DNA of 64,000 nt from Acinetobacter sp. ANC 3929 (lineage in GTDB: Bacteria; Pseudomonadota; Gammaproteobacteria; Pseudomonadales; Moraxellaceae), in contig NZ_KB849999.1 of assembly GCF_000369405.1 (NCBI RefSeq), positions 124,001 through 188,000 of the forward strand, written 5' to 3'. Position 1 is the first letter of the stretch; every line of letters begins with the position of its first letter. This document shows positions 1-8,541 of the stretch, one piece after another. Under the pieces are notes generated by a model. That model did not search any database and was not told the DNA's origin. It was given only the letters and a program-made list of their open reading frames with translations. The position numbers and the translations under genes are program-made.

Positions 1-1
1 C

Positions 2-1612
2 TTGTTGATCGCTACGATTAGCTTGGGAGTCTTGCATTGGACCATGCAAAAGAACTTTGCACGTTATGTGGCTGATGTCGAAATGCAGAAATTGGACCGG
101 TTGATTACGAACTTAGGCAATGTCTATACGGTTTACCATGACTGGGGCAATGCGATTCAGGCACAGATTCTACAAATTGAGGGACATGCGGCTCCTGACG
201 ATTATGATCGATTGTCGCAATGGTGGCTACGTCGGCAGTATGATATCGCCTTACAGCAACGTTATTTTAATGACCATACCTTGTTAAGCCTCTCTCCAAC
301 ATTGGCGCAAAATAATGTCGAAATCAAAAACCGCCAAATCTTTAATGATGAAGAGTTAAAAATTCTCAAACAGAACTTGCCTTCAGAATATCAGCCTTTT
401 GAAGGTTTGCGTTTTCCTTTAAGCCAAAGTCAATTCCGTTTAAAGAAAGAGAGTAATGACGCTAAGCAAGAAAACAAACTCAATACGCCTGCTGAACACG
501 GCAAAAAGCGTTTTGTCTCGATTCCTGACCGTTTGGGCCTAAGCTCGCGTTTGTCTTTATATGATGAAAAACAGCAATTTATTGTGGGTGAACCTGCAAC
601 GGATCAAATTGCCTTCCGTCCCATTATCGTCGGGCAAAAGGTGGTTGGCTATTTAGGATTGAAGCCTGTTTTAGATCAAGATGATGCATCGAGTATTAAT
701 TTCTTTAGCAATCAGAAACGTTATCTACTTTTGGTCTATGCACTTACGGTACTTTCGAGTCTAGTTGCCGCCTTGCTAATGGCGACTTATTTTAAAAAAC
801 CGATTCAGCGTTTGCTGAACGCAACTCGTGAACTTACGCGCGGTAATTATCAACATCAAGTGAAGATCAGACGGAATGATGAATTAGGTGATTTATCCAA
901 TCAGCTCAACCATTTGGCTGATATCTTGCATCATCATGAAGAATCACGCCGTCAGTGGGTATCTGATACCTCGCATGAATTAAAAACACCATTGGCGGTC
1001 TTGCAGGCGCAGATCGAGGCGATGCAGGATGGCATTCGTAAAGCCACACCTGAACATCTCGATGCGATGATGCGTCAAGTCAGCAGCCTGAAAAAACTAA
1101 CTCAGGACTTGGCTGATCTGGCACAAGCCGACGCACAACAACTGAAATGCTATTTTGCTGATGTTAACCCGTGGGATGTAGTGCTGCAAGAAGTTGAAAA
1201 CTTTAGATCTACATTTGAGCAAAACCAACTCGAGGTAGCATTGTCTGGCGAAGGTGCTGTCCTATCTTTAGACCGAGATCGTTTTAAACAGATTATTGTC
1301 AATTTATTGGGGAACTGTGTTCGCTATACAGAGCAAGGTGGAAAAATACAGATTCACACTCAACAAAATGAGCAACAATGGATAATGTATGTGGATGATA
1401 GTCCATTGGGTGTGAACGATGAGCAGCTTTCACGCTTAGGCGAGCGTTTCTATCGTGTCGATGATTCGCGTACCCGAAGTACGGGTGGTACCGGTTTAGG
1501 TTTGGCTTTGTCGTGTAAACTGGCGCAGGCTTTAGGTGGTTCACTGACTTTTGACCATTCACCTTTGGGTGGATTGCGTTGTGTACTGACGTTTCCAAAA
1601 CAGATTAAATAA
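2..1612 (+). CDS. baeS: BaeS-like sensor histidine kinase, 5' end cut by window edge
   Basis: Inner-membrane sensor kinase of the BaeSR envelope-stress system, which in Acinetobacter is linked to efflux control (family knowledge). The readable 536 residues begin inside the first transmembrane helix, so the true start lies left of the window. A periplasmic part follows, then a second TM helix near residues 240-262, a HAMP region, the H-box SDTSHELKTPL near residue 325, the N-box IVNLLGNCVRYTEQGG and the G-box STGGTGLGLAL. It lies 24 bp upstream of the response regulator gene on the same strand, so the two are very likely cotranscribed. The baeS assignment rests on the pairing and the BaeR-like partner. 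Confidence 0.88.
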   Translation: MLIATISLGVLHWTMQKNFARYVADVEMQKLDRLITNLGNVYTVYHDWGNAIQAQILQIEGHAAPDDYDRLSQWWLRRQYDIALQQRYFNDHTLLSLSPTLAQNNVEIKNRQIFNDEELKILKQNLPSEYQPFEGLRFPLSQSQFRLKKESNDAKQENKLNTPAEHGKKRFVSIPDRLGLSSRLSLYDEKQQFIVGEPATDQIAFRPIIVGQKVVGYLGLKPVLDQDDASSINFFSNQKRYLLLVYALTVLSSLVAALLMATYFKKPIQRLLNATRELTRGNYQHQVKIRRNDELGDLSNQLNHLADILHHHEESRRQWVSDTSHELKTPLAVLQAQIEAMQDGIRKATPEHLDAMMRQVSSLKKLTQDLADLAQADAQQLKCYFADVNPWDVVLQEVENFRSTFEQNQLEVALSGEGAVLSLDRDRFKQIIVNLLGNCVRYTEQGGKIQIHTQQNEQQWIMYVDDSPLGVNDEQLSRLGERFYRVDDSRTRSTGGTGLGLALSCKLAQALGGSLTFDHSPLGGLRCVLTFPKQIK

Positions 1613-1636
1613 CTTTTAAGTCCTCTTTGGTGGGGG

Positions 1637-2344
1637 ATGATGGATAGGATGAAGACCATGAAACATATTATGTTGGTTGAAGATGAAGTTGAACTCGCAC
1701 AGTTGGTTCGTGACTATTTAGAAGCTGCTGGGTTTGAAGTCAGTATGTTCCATGATGGTCAAGATGCTTATGCTCAGTTTCAACAACGTAAACCAAGTTT
1801 GATGATTTTAGACTTGATGGTCCCACGTATGGATGGTTTGACCATTTGCCGTAAAGTACGTGAGCAGTCTGATCTGCCGATCATTATGGTCACCGCTCGC
1901 ACCGAGGAAATTGACCGTGTATTAGGCTTAAATATGGGGGCAGATGACTATATCTGTAAGCCATTTAGTCCAAAAGAATTGGTTGCCCGTGTGCAAGCTG
2001 TTTTACGTCGTTTGGAGCGTAAAGCTGAGCCTGAACAAAATGATTTGTTCCGTATTGATAAAGCACAACAACGGATTTGGTATCAACAAAAAGCATTGAC
2101 ATTGACACCAACCGAATTCCGTTTGCTAGAGTTGTTTTTAGAACATTTAGGTCAAGTGTATTCACGTGCACAATTGCTCGATCATATCAATCCAGATAGC
2201 TTTGATGTTGCGGACCGTGTGATTGATAGCCATATTAAAAACCTGCGCCGTAAAATTACTGAAGCTGCGGATACAGGTAATCGCCATGAGTGGATTCAAG
2301 CAGTTTATGGTGTTGGATATCGCTTCGAATATCCTGATGAGTAA
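1637..2344 (+). CDS. baeR: BaeR-like OmpR-family response regulator
   Basis: Cytoplasmic DNA-binding partner of the upstream kinase. An N-terminal receiver domain (acidic patch VEDEVEL, phospho-acceptor Asp in LMILDLMVPRMDG, Lys in DDYICKPFSP) is followed by a winged-helix Trans_reg_C domain with the PTEFRLLELFLEH helix and a C-terminal VYGVGYRFE hairpin. Four in-frame ATGs lie close together (1637, 1640, 1649, 1658). The last, giving MKHIMLVEDE, is the likeliest family start and has AGGA about 9 nt upstream. No gene follows for almost 600 bp, so the baeSR transcript probably ends in the repeat region beyond it. Confidence 0.92.
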   Translation: MMDRMKTMKHIMLVEDEVELAQLVRDYLEAAGFEVSMFHDGQDAYAQFQQRKPSLMILDLMVPRMDGLTICRKVREQSDLPIIMVTARTEEIDRVLGLNMGADDYICKPFSPKELVARVQAVLRRLERKAEPEQNDLFRIDKAQQRIWYQQKALTLTPTEFRLLELFLEHLGQVYSRAQLLDHINPDSFDVADRVIDSHIKNLRRKITEAADTGNRHEWIQAVYGVGYRFEYPDE

Positions 2345-2357
2345 TTGAGTTTACGTT

Positions 2358-2720
2358 ATCCTGTGGCTACCCCTTGCGCCGCTACAACGCGGCTCATATC
2401 CAAGAAAATGTGGAATAGTTTCTACAGATGAACTTATCTCTTTCCCTTTGGATAGAGAGGCTGATATGAGATGAGTTTTGATGACGATAAAGGGTGAAGC
2501 ACTGTAAAAAATTTTATCCTGTGGATAACCCTTGCGCCGCTAAAACGCGGCTCATATCCAAGAAAATATGAAATAGTTTCTACAGATGAACTTAGCTTTT
2601 TCCCTTCGTATAGAGAGACTGACATGGGATGAGTTCTGATGAGGATAAAGGGTGGAGCACTGCAAAAAGTTTTATCCTGTGGATAACCACAGCGTTATCC
2701 ACAGAAAATGTGGATAGTTT
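2358..2720. repeat. Tandem 158-bp repeat (two copies plus partial third) with DnaA-box-like sites
   Basis: Copy A runs 2358-2515 and copy B 2516-2673, each exactly 158 bp. A truncated copy C starts at 2674 and diverges after about 20 bases. Each copy opens with ATCCTGTGG and carries a short hairpin GCCGC-N6-GCGGC, the segment CTCATATCCAAGAAAAT and a GATAAAGGGTG(A/G)AGCACTG tail. Perfect TTATCCACA boxes lie at 2520-2528 (-), 2678-2686 (-) and 2695-2703 (+), with a one-mismatch box at 2709-2717 (-). No convincing coding frame crosses both copies. Confidence 0.85.
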
Positions 2721-2935
2721 CGCAAAGATTTTGTAGAAATTATCCGCTGTTAGGTTGTTAATTAAGAAATTGGCATCTTATCCATCCAAAAATATTACAT
2801 TACTTTACAAAAGGTTGTGATGATCTTGTGAGCCTAATTGAGATCAATTCTCTTTATATAACTTATCCCCTGAATAAGCCTTGCTCGGTTTAATCACCGT
2901 CTTTATCCGCAAAGCCAGCCTAAACGTTTAACTTA

Positions 2936-3517
2936 TTATGGATGAATAATAATAGAGGTATGATCAGGGACTAGTTGCCATATTTCATCTATATCTGAGT
3001 TGGTCACTGCAATACAGCCTAAGGTCCAGTCTTTGCGTGGCATATAGCTTGCGCTTTTAGGTATCGAGGTTGCTCGTGTCGGAACCGTACCATGAATCAT
3101 GACATCGCCACCTGCCGAACGCTGATGTTGTTTCGCATAAGCTCTATCTTCTTGGTTGGGATAGGAGATGTGCAAAGACTTGTAATACGCGCTCTGTGGA
3201 TTGCGCCAATCAATAGAATAAGTTCCCTCAGGTGTTTTACCATCAGCTTCAAACTGCTTATGTCCGATCGGATCAAAGCCTAAGCGCATGGGATAGCTGC
3301 GAATGACTTCCTGTTGATGTTTTAATTGCAGAATACGCTGACTCTTAAAGACTTCAATTGAGGTTATAGGTTTATTCTGTTTGAGCTGCTGTATGTCTTC
3401 GGCTGAAAGCGGTGTATGTGTTGCTGCAAAGGTTGGGATGAACTTCCCATATTGATAAAAAGTCAGTGCCAATAAAATAATGAGAACAACACATCCAACA
3501 ATCAATCCAGTTTTCAT
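2936..3517 (-). CDS. L,D-transpeptidase (YkuD domain), membrane-anchored
   Basis: Predicted periplasmic cross-linking or anchoring enzyme acting on peptidoglycan (family role). The 193 residues start with a TM or uncleaved signal segment (about 4-22). The YkuD catalytic region has IHGT (His142) and DWTLGCIAV (catalytic Cys168), matching the H-x(n)-GC pattern; the usual Ser/Thr-His before Gly-Cys is Thr-Leu here. No LysM or peptidoglycan-binding domain is attached, so it is a short stand-alone type. The gene is monocistronic, and its stop faces the repeat region. Confidence 0.8.
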   Translation of the reverse strand: MKTGLIVGCVVLIILLALTFYQYGKFIPTFAATHTPLSAEDIQQLKQNKPITSIEVFKSQRILQLKHQQEVIRSYPMRLGFDPIGHKQFEADGKTPEGTYSIDWRNPQSAYYKSLHISYPNQEDRAYAKQHQRSAGGDVMIHGTVPTRATSIPKSASYMPRKDWTLGCIAVTNSDIDEIWQLVPDHTSIIIHP

Positions 3518-3590
3518 TATTTTCTTCTTTTAAAATAAATAGCTCACCTGAGCCGCGATAGAGACCCAAGCGAATCACGACAATTCAAAA

Positions 3591-5033
3591 TTAAGATGAA
3601 CAGCTCACCATCACCTCAGGTACATCACTGGGTAAAGGTGCGGTATCTGATTCATTTTCCAGATCAGGCTGTTTTTGATACGGCTGATTCAATAGCTTAA
3701 ATAGACGATCAACCTCACCAAAATCACCACGCTCTGCAAGTTCAATGGCCTTCTGTGCCATATGATTGCGTAGAATATATTGTGGATTGACTTGCTGCAT
3801 GGTTCGATTTAATTCATTGGTATCTTGATGCTGTCGGATATTTTGATAGTGCGTCAGGAAGCCATCAAATTGCTGGACATCAATACAGTCATCTCTTAAA
3901 GCTTTGTAATCTTGTTGTTGCAGACGAATAAAGCTTTGAGTGTAATCTAGTTGTTCGGTTTGCAAAATTCTCAGAAAGGCAAAGCTGCAATCCAGACTGT
4001 CTTTATGGAAATGCGGTAATCCCATTTTTTCACATAGACCCTGACCATAATGCTGCAAAAAGGTTGGTTCAAATTTTTCTAGGCAGGTCGCCAGATCCAT
4101 TTTGAACTGTTCTTTATCTTCGGCTGAAGCCAATGGAATCAGATTATTCAGCCATGTCCAAAGATTCCAGTGTCCAATACTTGGCTGGTTCTGATAGGTG
4201 TATCGTCCCTTATAATCGGAGTGGTTGTTAATCCAGTTTGGACGGAAACGTTCCATAAAACCATAAGGGCCAAAGTCGAGTGTTGAACCTGTAATATTAA
4301 GATTATCGGTATTCATGACACCATGCGCAAAGCCAACCAATTGCCATTTAGCAATCATAATCGCGGTTCTCTCAATCACAGCTTCTGCGAAAGCCAGAAT
4401 TGGATTTTCGGCGTTCAGGCATTCTGGAGAATGCCATTCAATACATTTCTGGGTGAATTCAGCCAAAAGTTCAGGTGCATATTGATTAATCCACTCAAAA
4501 TGCCCCAAACGAATATGGCATTCGGAGGTACGTAATAGCATCGCACCTAGCTCTAGGGTTTCGCGCTGTACGCCTTGCGTAGAGCTGGTAAAACCCACTG
4601 CATGACTGGATGCAACGCCCAAAGCATTTAAGGCATGTCCCGCTAAATATTCACGAATCACGGAACGTAGCACAGCACGACCATCACCCATGCGCGAATA
4701 GGGAGTAGAGCCTGCACCTTTTAGATGGAGATCAATGGTTTTGCCTTGCTGATTCAGGATTTGTCCGATCAACAAGCCTCGACCATCACCGAGTTGTCCC
4801 GCCCATTGTCCAAATTGATGCCCTGCATAGACCATGGCGAGGGGAGGAAACTCAGCAAAGGTTTTTTGACCGCTACAGATTTCAACCCAGTTGGCTTTAT
4901 CTTCGTCGCTCCACTGCAATTCATTGGCGAGTGCTTCATTAAAATGACCTGCTTTAGCACCACACAACGGACTCGGTTGTTGTTGGTGATAGAGCTTGGG
5001 GTTGAGGGAAGCATAGCGGGGATTGAATTGCAT
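3591..5033 (-). CDS. selO: SelO/YdiU protein adenylyltransferase
   Basis: Pseudokinase-fold enzyme that transfers AMP to Ser/Thr/Tyr of target proteins (known for E. coli and human SelO). From the ATG at 5033 it is 480 residues. Family blocks visible: YAGHQFGQWAGQLGDGRG, HLKGAGSTPYSRMGDGRA, GFAHGVMNTDN and the metal-binding LDFGPYGFM. The C-terminus ends SCSS, the cysteine version of the tail that carries selenocysteine in vertebrate SelO. The frame stays open to a TTG at 5114, but the SelO homology begins at MQFNPRYASLNP. Neither start has a good ribosome site. A strong hairpin at 5128-5156 separates it from the desaturase gene upstream. Confidence 0.9.
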   Translation of the reverse strand: MQFNPRYASLNPKLYHQQQPSPLCGAKAGHFNEALANELQWSDEDKANWVEICSGQKTFAEFPPLAMVYAGHQFGQWAGQLGDGRGLLIGQILNQQGKTIDLHLKGAGSTPYSRMGDGRAVLRSVIREYLAGHALNALGVASSHAVGFTSSTQGVQRETLELGAMLLRTSECHIRLGHFEWINQYAPELLAEFTQKCIEWHSPECLNAENPILAFAEAVIERTAIMIAKWQLVGFAHGVMNTDNLNITGSTLDFGPYGFMERFRPNWINNHSDYKGRYTYQNQPSIGHWNLWTWLNNLIPLASAEDKEQFKMDLATCLEKFEPTFLQHYGQGLCEKMGLPHFHKDSLDCSFAFLRILQTEQLDYTQSFIRLQQQDYKALRDDCIDVQQFDGFLTHYQNIRQHQDTNELNRTMQQVNPQYILRNHMAQKAIELAERGDFGEVDRLFKLLNQPYQKQPDLENESDTAPLPSDVPEVMVSCSS

Positions 5034-5127
5034 AACTGAAACATCATGTCGAGCTGAATCATGACTATAGCAAATATAACGATGAAAGAGTGAATCGTCG
5101 GAAATAGATAACAAGATCTACAGACAT

Positions 5128-5156
5128 AAAAAATGGCCTCTAAAGAGACCATTTTT
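5128..5156 (-). terminator. Rho-independent terminator after desaturase gene
   Basis: Read on the minus strand, AAAAATGGTCTCT and AGAGGCCATTTTT form a 13-bp stem with one G-U pair and a tiny loop, ending in a T run. It lies 13 bp after the desaturase stop codon. Confidence 0.85.
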
Positions 5157-5168
5157 CACAAGTATGCT

Positions 5169-6338
5169 TTATTCAGAAATAGGCGCTTTTTTGATGTTAC
5201 GCATTAAGGTTTCTAAACATTCACGGTGGTGACTTAAGCGATGTTCAAGCAATTGGAAATCAACTTTAAGTTTGTGATCCATTTGATGGATTTTTTCAGC
5301 CATCGCTGCTTTTTTCGCTTGAAGCTCTTGCTCTTTTAACTTTGCCCAATCATTTAAGGTATGGGTGAAAGCTTCATATTCTTGTGCAATACGTTGTTTC
5401 ATTTGCACGATGTCGGTATTCACATCATGACCATAAATCGCCAAGTCACGTTCAGCATATTTAAACTTCATCGCAAGTTCAGCTTTCTTGATATTAAAGC
5501 TTGGAATACGACGTAAATTTTTAGCTAAACCTAGTTTTGAGCTGGTCCAAATTAACCATTTGGTTGGGTCATATTGCCACCATTTCACCCCATTACGATA
5601 GTCGTATTGGAAAATGTGGTGGTAGTTATGGTAGCCCTCACCCCAAGTGAAAATAGCCAAGACAAAGTTGTCACGCGCTGTATTTTCATCTGTATAAGGA
5701 CGTTTGCCCCACATATGACACAGCGAGTTAATGAAGAAGGTGACATGATGGCTGATAATTAAACGTAATAAACCACCGAGCAGGATTACACCCCAGATAT
5801 CGCCAGTTGCCCAACCAATTAAGCCTAATACACCTACGTGAACAGCGATCACCATTGGTACATAGTAGTTGTGTTGGAACATCACTAATTTGTCATTCAG
5901 CAAATCAGGTGCATTTTTAAAATCAGGTTTAGAGGGAGAGTGATCGCGAATCATCCAACCTAAATGCGCATACCAAAAGCCACGTTTGATTGAATACGGG
6001 TCTTCATCAACATCATCGACATGACGGTGATGGGTACGGTGACCTGAAGCCCAGAACAAAATACTGTTTTGAACTGCAAAGGTGCCGCCAATCATGAGTA
6101 AAATTTTAAGCGGTAATGCCGCTTCATAAGCACGATGTGCCCAAAGACGATGATAACCTGCTGTAATTCCTAGGCTACTAAGTGCCAAAAGGAAAATCAT
6201 ACTTACCCATGCACTTACACTAAAATCATAATAATAGGCGTACAAAGGAATTAATATAGCAGCAAGAATTGGTGTTCCAATTAAGGTAATGCTAGCAGTC
6301 CAGTTAATGGGTGCTTTTTTGAGTGGGGCGGAAGTCAT
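5169..6338 (-). CDS. Acyl-CoA/fatty-acid desaturase (delta-9 type)
   Basis: Membrane di-iron desaturase introducing a double bond into acyl chains for membrane fluidity (family role). The three histidine boxes are visible: HRLWAH, HRTHHRH and EGYHNYHH, set among about four TM segments. The ATG at 6338 is chosen over a GTG at 6371 because AGGAG lies 11 nt before it and the protein then begins MTSAPLKKAP. The last roughly 100 of 389 residues are a charged, Lys/Glu/His-rich helix, probably a coiled coil, longer than in minimal desaturases. The gene is monocistronic with its own terminator. Confidence 0.9.
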   Translation of the reverse strand: MTSAPLKKAPINWTASITLIGTPILAAILIPLYAYYYDFSVSAWVSMIFLLALSSLGITAGYHRLWAHRAYEAALPLKILLMIGGTFAVQNSILFWASGHRTHHRHVDDVDEDPYSIKRGFWYAHLGWMIRDHSPSKPDFKNAPDLLNDKLVMFQHNYYVPMVIAVHVGVLGLIGWATGDIWGVILLGGLLRLIISHHVTFFINSLCHMWGKRPYTDENTARDNFVLAIFTWGEGYHNYHHIFQYDYRNGVKWWQYDPTKWLIWTSSKLGLAKNLRRIPSFNIKKAELAMKFKYAERDLAIYGHDVNTDIVQMKQRIAQEYEAFTHTLNDWAKLKEQELQAKKAAMAEKIHQMDHKLKVDFQLLEHRLSHHRECLETLMRNIKKAPISE

Positions 6339-6549
6339 ATCCGTCAGCGCTCCTAAAAACCTTGTTTGCACAAGATAATAAAACTAAACGAGATAGCAAA
6401 ACCAATCATGACGATATATTGCTATTTTATCACTGATATTAGCATGTCCAAATCGATTAGCACTAGCATTATTCTACAGTTGTATCGAAAGAACAGTAAC
6501 AGAATTCATTTGTAAAATTAATCAATGAATTAAAAGGTGAAATAAATCA

Positions 6550-7077
6550 ATGTCTGAGCAAATTACTATGAAAAATCCCATTTTTTCTTTGAAGGCATTT
6601 TTTAACAAAACTTTAATATTCTCTGCTGCAGTCATGCTTGCTGCGTGTCAAAGCCAGCCAAAACCTGTGCAAAAAAACACCTTGCAGCCCAAGCGAGTAA
6701 CTCAGCCACCAGCAATGCAAGTGCGTAAGAGTACAGATGGTGTTCAGGATATCGAATGGCAGATTACAACGATTCAGGGCAAGCGGGCACTGTTTTTTAA
6801 CCAGTATCCAAGCTTCATGCTTAACTCTGTTTCAAAAATGGTGACAGGGCATACAGGTTGCAACAATATTTATGGTCGTTATAAATACGATTTCACCCAA
6901 CGTAAACTGGACTTTGATGTAATGGCACAACATCAAAGTTGTAATCGCGCTTTGGCACAAGAAGCTGACTTGATGGATTCGATTCAACGGGTTGAGCGCT
7001 TCCAGTTGGATGGCGCAAACTTATATTTATTGGATTCAAAAGGGCAACGTCTTATTCAGGCGCAACGTAAAAAATAG
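6550..7077 (+). CDS. META-domain (HslJ-like) lipoprotein
   Basis: Predicted outer-membrane or periplasmic lipoprotein of unknown exact role; META/HslJ proteins are linked to stress resistance in other bacteria. The lipobox MLAAC places the lipidated Cys at residue 33 of the longest reading (start 6550; an ATG at 6568, MKNPIF, gives a more usual signal peptide). The META domain covers about residues 65-172, with TGHTGCNNIYGRYK and the second cysteine in QHQSCNRALAQE, the spacing typical of a conserved disulfide. It stands alone and converges on the phosphodiesterase gene. Confidence 0.75.
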   Translation: MSEQITMKNPIFSLKAFFNKTLIFSAAVMLAACQSQPKPVQKNTLQPKRVTQPPAMQVRKSTDGVQDIEWQITTIQGKRALFFNQYPSFMLNSVSKMVTGHTGCNNIYGRYKYDFTQRKLDFDVMAQHQSCNRALAQEADLMDSIQRVERFQLDGANLYLLDSKGQRLIQAQRKK

Positions 7078-7084
7078 AATAAAA

Positions 7085-7108
7085 AAAGGCGGAATTTATT
7101 CCGCCTTT
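7085..7108. terminator. Bidirectional terminator between convergent genes
   Basis: AAAGGCGGAA and TTCCGCCTTT form a perfect 10-bp stem with loop TTTA. It is preceded by an A run and followed by T residues, so it can serve both the lipoprotein gene (+) and the phosphodiesterase gene (-). Confidence 0.85.
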
Positions 7109-7111
7109 CGT

Positions 7112-7828
7112 TTACTTCAAATTCTGCAACATTGTGGTGGGTAGATCGGTAATCAAACCTTGAATGCCTAATTGTTGAAGATGCTTGGCGCGTTCAACTT
7201 CATTCACCGTCCAGACACTAATCTCAAGATTGGCCTGTTGGGTACGTTGAATAACTTCATCGGTTGCCAGAGCATCGCCCCAACCAATTTGACCGCAACC
7301 ATATTGATGCGCCAGTTCAATCGCATATTCTCCAATTGGAATTTCAACCAGCAGCCCACGCTTAAAATGACTTTGATGACGCTGTAATGCAGCCAAAATT
7401 TTGACATCAAAACTGGTAATGGTTGCCGTTTTTTCCAAGCCCTTCAAATCTTGATGTAACTGATGAATTATGCGTTCAGCTGCGGCATCATCTGTAACCG
7501 CTTTGACTTCTACTTCAATATGCTCAAAGTCAGTAAGGCAATCCAAAACATGCGGCAGGCTCGGTGTGTATTCTTCAAAAGCCCATGCTTGCCATTGATG
7601 GCGATGATCGAATTGCTGAGCTTCGAATAAACTACAGCTTTCAACCTGTTGCGACCGGCCAGCGGTACGGACAAAGTCATCATCATGGATGACCACCAAT
7701 TGACCATCTTTCAGTTGTCGCACATCAAATTCGACTGCACGCACACCTAAATCGTGCAAATAGCGAAAACCACCTAAAGTGTTCTCAGGTGCTTCACCAC
7801 GTGCACCACGATGACCAATAATTCGCAT
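7112..7828 (-). CDS. Glycerophosphodiester phosphodiesterase (GDPD family)
   Basis: Hydrolyses glycerophosphodiesters to glycerol-3-phosphate and an alcohol (family role). The 238-residue protein has no signal peptide, so it is a cytosolic UgpQ-like form. GDPD signatures: GHRGARGEAPENTL at the N-terminus, EFDVRQLKDGQLVVIHDD, a central EVEVKAV and a final LITDLP. The open frame extends upstream to 8062, but homology starts at MRIIGHRGA (ATG at 7828) and the extension overlaps the adenosyltransferase gene. It begins 22 bp after that gene on the same strand, so the two are probably cotranscribed. Confidence 0.88.
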   Translation of the reverse strand: MRIIGHRGARGEAPENTLGGFRYLHDLGVRAVEFDVRQLKDGQLVVIHDDDFVRTAGRSQQVESCSLFEAQQFDHRHQWQAWAFEEYTPSLPHVLDCLTDFEHIEVEVKAVTDDAAAERIIHQLHQDLKGLEKTATITSFDVKILAALQRHQSHFKRGLLVEIPIGEYAIELAHQYGCGQIGWGDALATDEVIQRTQQANLEISVWTVNEVERAKHLQQLGIQGLITDLPTTMLQNLK

Positions 7829-7850
7829 TCGTTTCTGCCTTATTGAAAAG

Positions 7851-8438
7851 TTATGCTTGATCGATACTGTCGTTAATATTTTTCTGCCAAAGCACTTCGC
7901 TACCACCTTCAGCACGTTGCAGAGCACGTGAGGCAACAAATAACCAGTCTGACAAGCGATTGAGTAATTGTAATGCGGTTGCCTGAATGTTTTGGTCGCG
8001 ATTATGTACTGATAATAAGGCACGTTCAGCACGACGACAGACGGCACGAGCTTGATGTGCATAGCTGCATGCCAAACTACCTGATGGCAAAATGAAATCT
8101 TTCAACATGGGTAAAGATTCATTCATATGATCAATTTCTTTTTCGAGGAACTCGATGCATACAGGTTGAAGTAAGTGATAATTTGGAATACATACTTCGC
8201 CGCCTAAGTCGAACAGCCAGTGTTGAATAAGACTTAAGCTTTTATCCCAATCCACTTTATTTTCAACTTGGCTGGTACTGATTTGTGCGCGCAGTACACC
8301 AATGGTTGCATTGAGTTCATCGACATCACCTAGCGCCGCAATACGTAAATCATCTTTGGCAACACGTGAGCCATCTCCCAGACCTGTTGTACCTGAGTCA
8401 CCTGTACGTGTATAGATTTTACTTAAACGATGTCCCAT
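7851..8438 (-). CDS. Cob(I)alamin adenosyltransferase (PduO type)
   Basis: Transfers adenosyl from ATP to cob(I)alamin to make adenosylcobalamin. The 195 residues have the N-terminal ATP-binding signature YTRTGDSGTTGLGDGSRV, then GDVDELNATIGVLR and the helix RAVCRRAERALL, all typical of the PduO/MMAB family and unlike the unrelated CobA/BtuR fold. It lies directly downstream of btuB and its riboswitch, so import and activation of B12 sit together; the btuB terminator in the gap suggests either read-through or a separate promoter. Confidence 0.92.
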   Translation of the reverse strand: MGHRLSKIYTRTGDSGTTGLGDGSRVAKDDLRIAALGDVDELNATIGVLRAQISTSQVENKVDWDKSLSLIQHWLFDLGGEVCIPNYHLLQPVCIEFLEKEIDHMNESLPMLKDFILPSGSLACSYAHQARAVCRRAERALLSVHNRDQNIQATALQLLNRLSDWLFVASRALQRAEGGSEVLWQKNINDSIDQA

Positions 8439-8462
8439 AGTTCTGTTTCTCTGATCCTGAAA

Positions 8463-8498
8463 ATAAAAAGGGGATAATGTCGGTCAGAACATTACCCC
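8463..8498 (-). terminator. Terminator after btuB
   Basis: Minus-strand GGGGTAATGT and ACATTATCCCC form a stem with one bulged A, followed by CTTTTTATTTT. It lies between the btuB stop and the adenosyltransferase start. Confidence 0.8.
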
Positions 8499-8541
8499 GA
8501 AACTGGAGTTAAGAAAATATTTTTATTATTTTAGCGCGTGA

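Noticed and set aside
2434..2625. 63-codon open frame on the minus strand in the tandem repeat
   Set aside because: It runs through one repeat copy into the next without support from conservation, ribosome site or family pattern.
2358..2720. Possible CRISPR array
   Set aside because: Repeats are contiguous 158-bp units without spacers and with diverged copies.
7829..8062. N-terminal extension of the phosphodiesterase frame
   Set aside because: It overlaps the adenosyltransferase gene and precedes the conserved MRIIGHRGA start.
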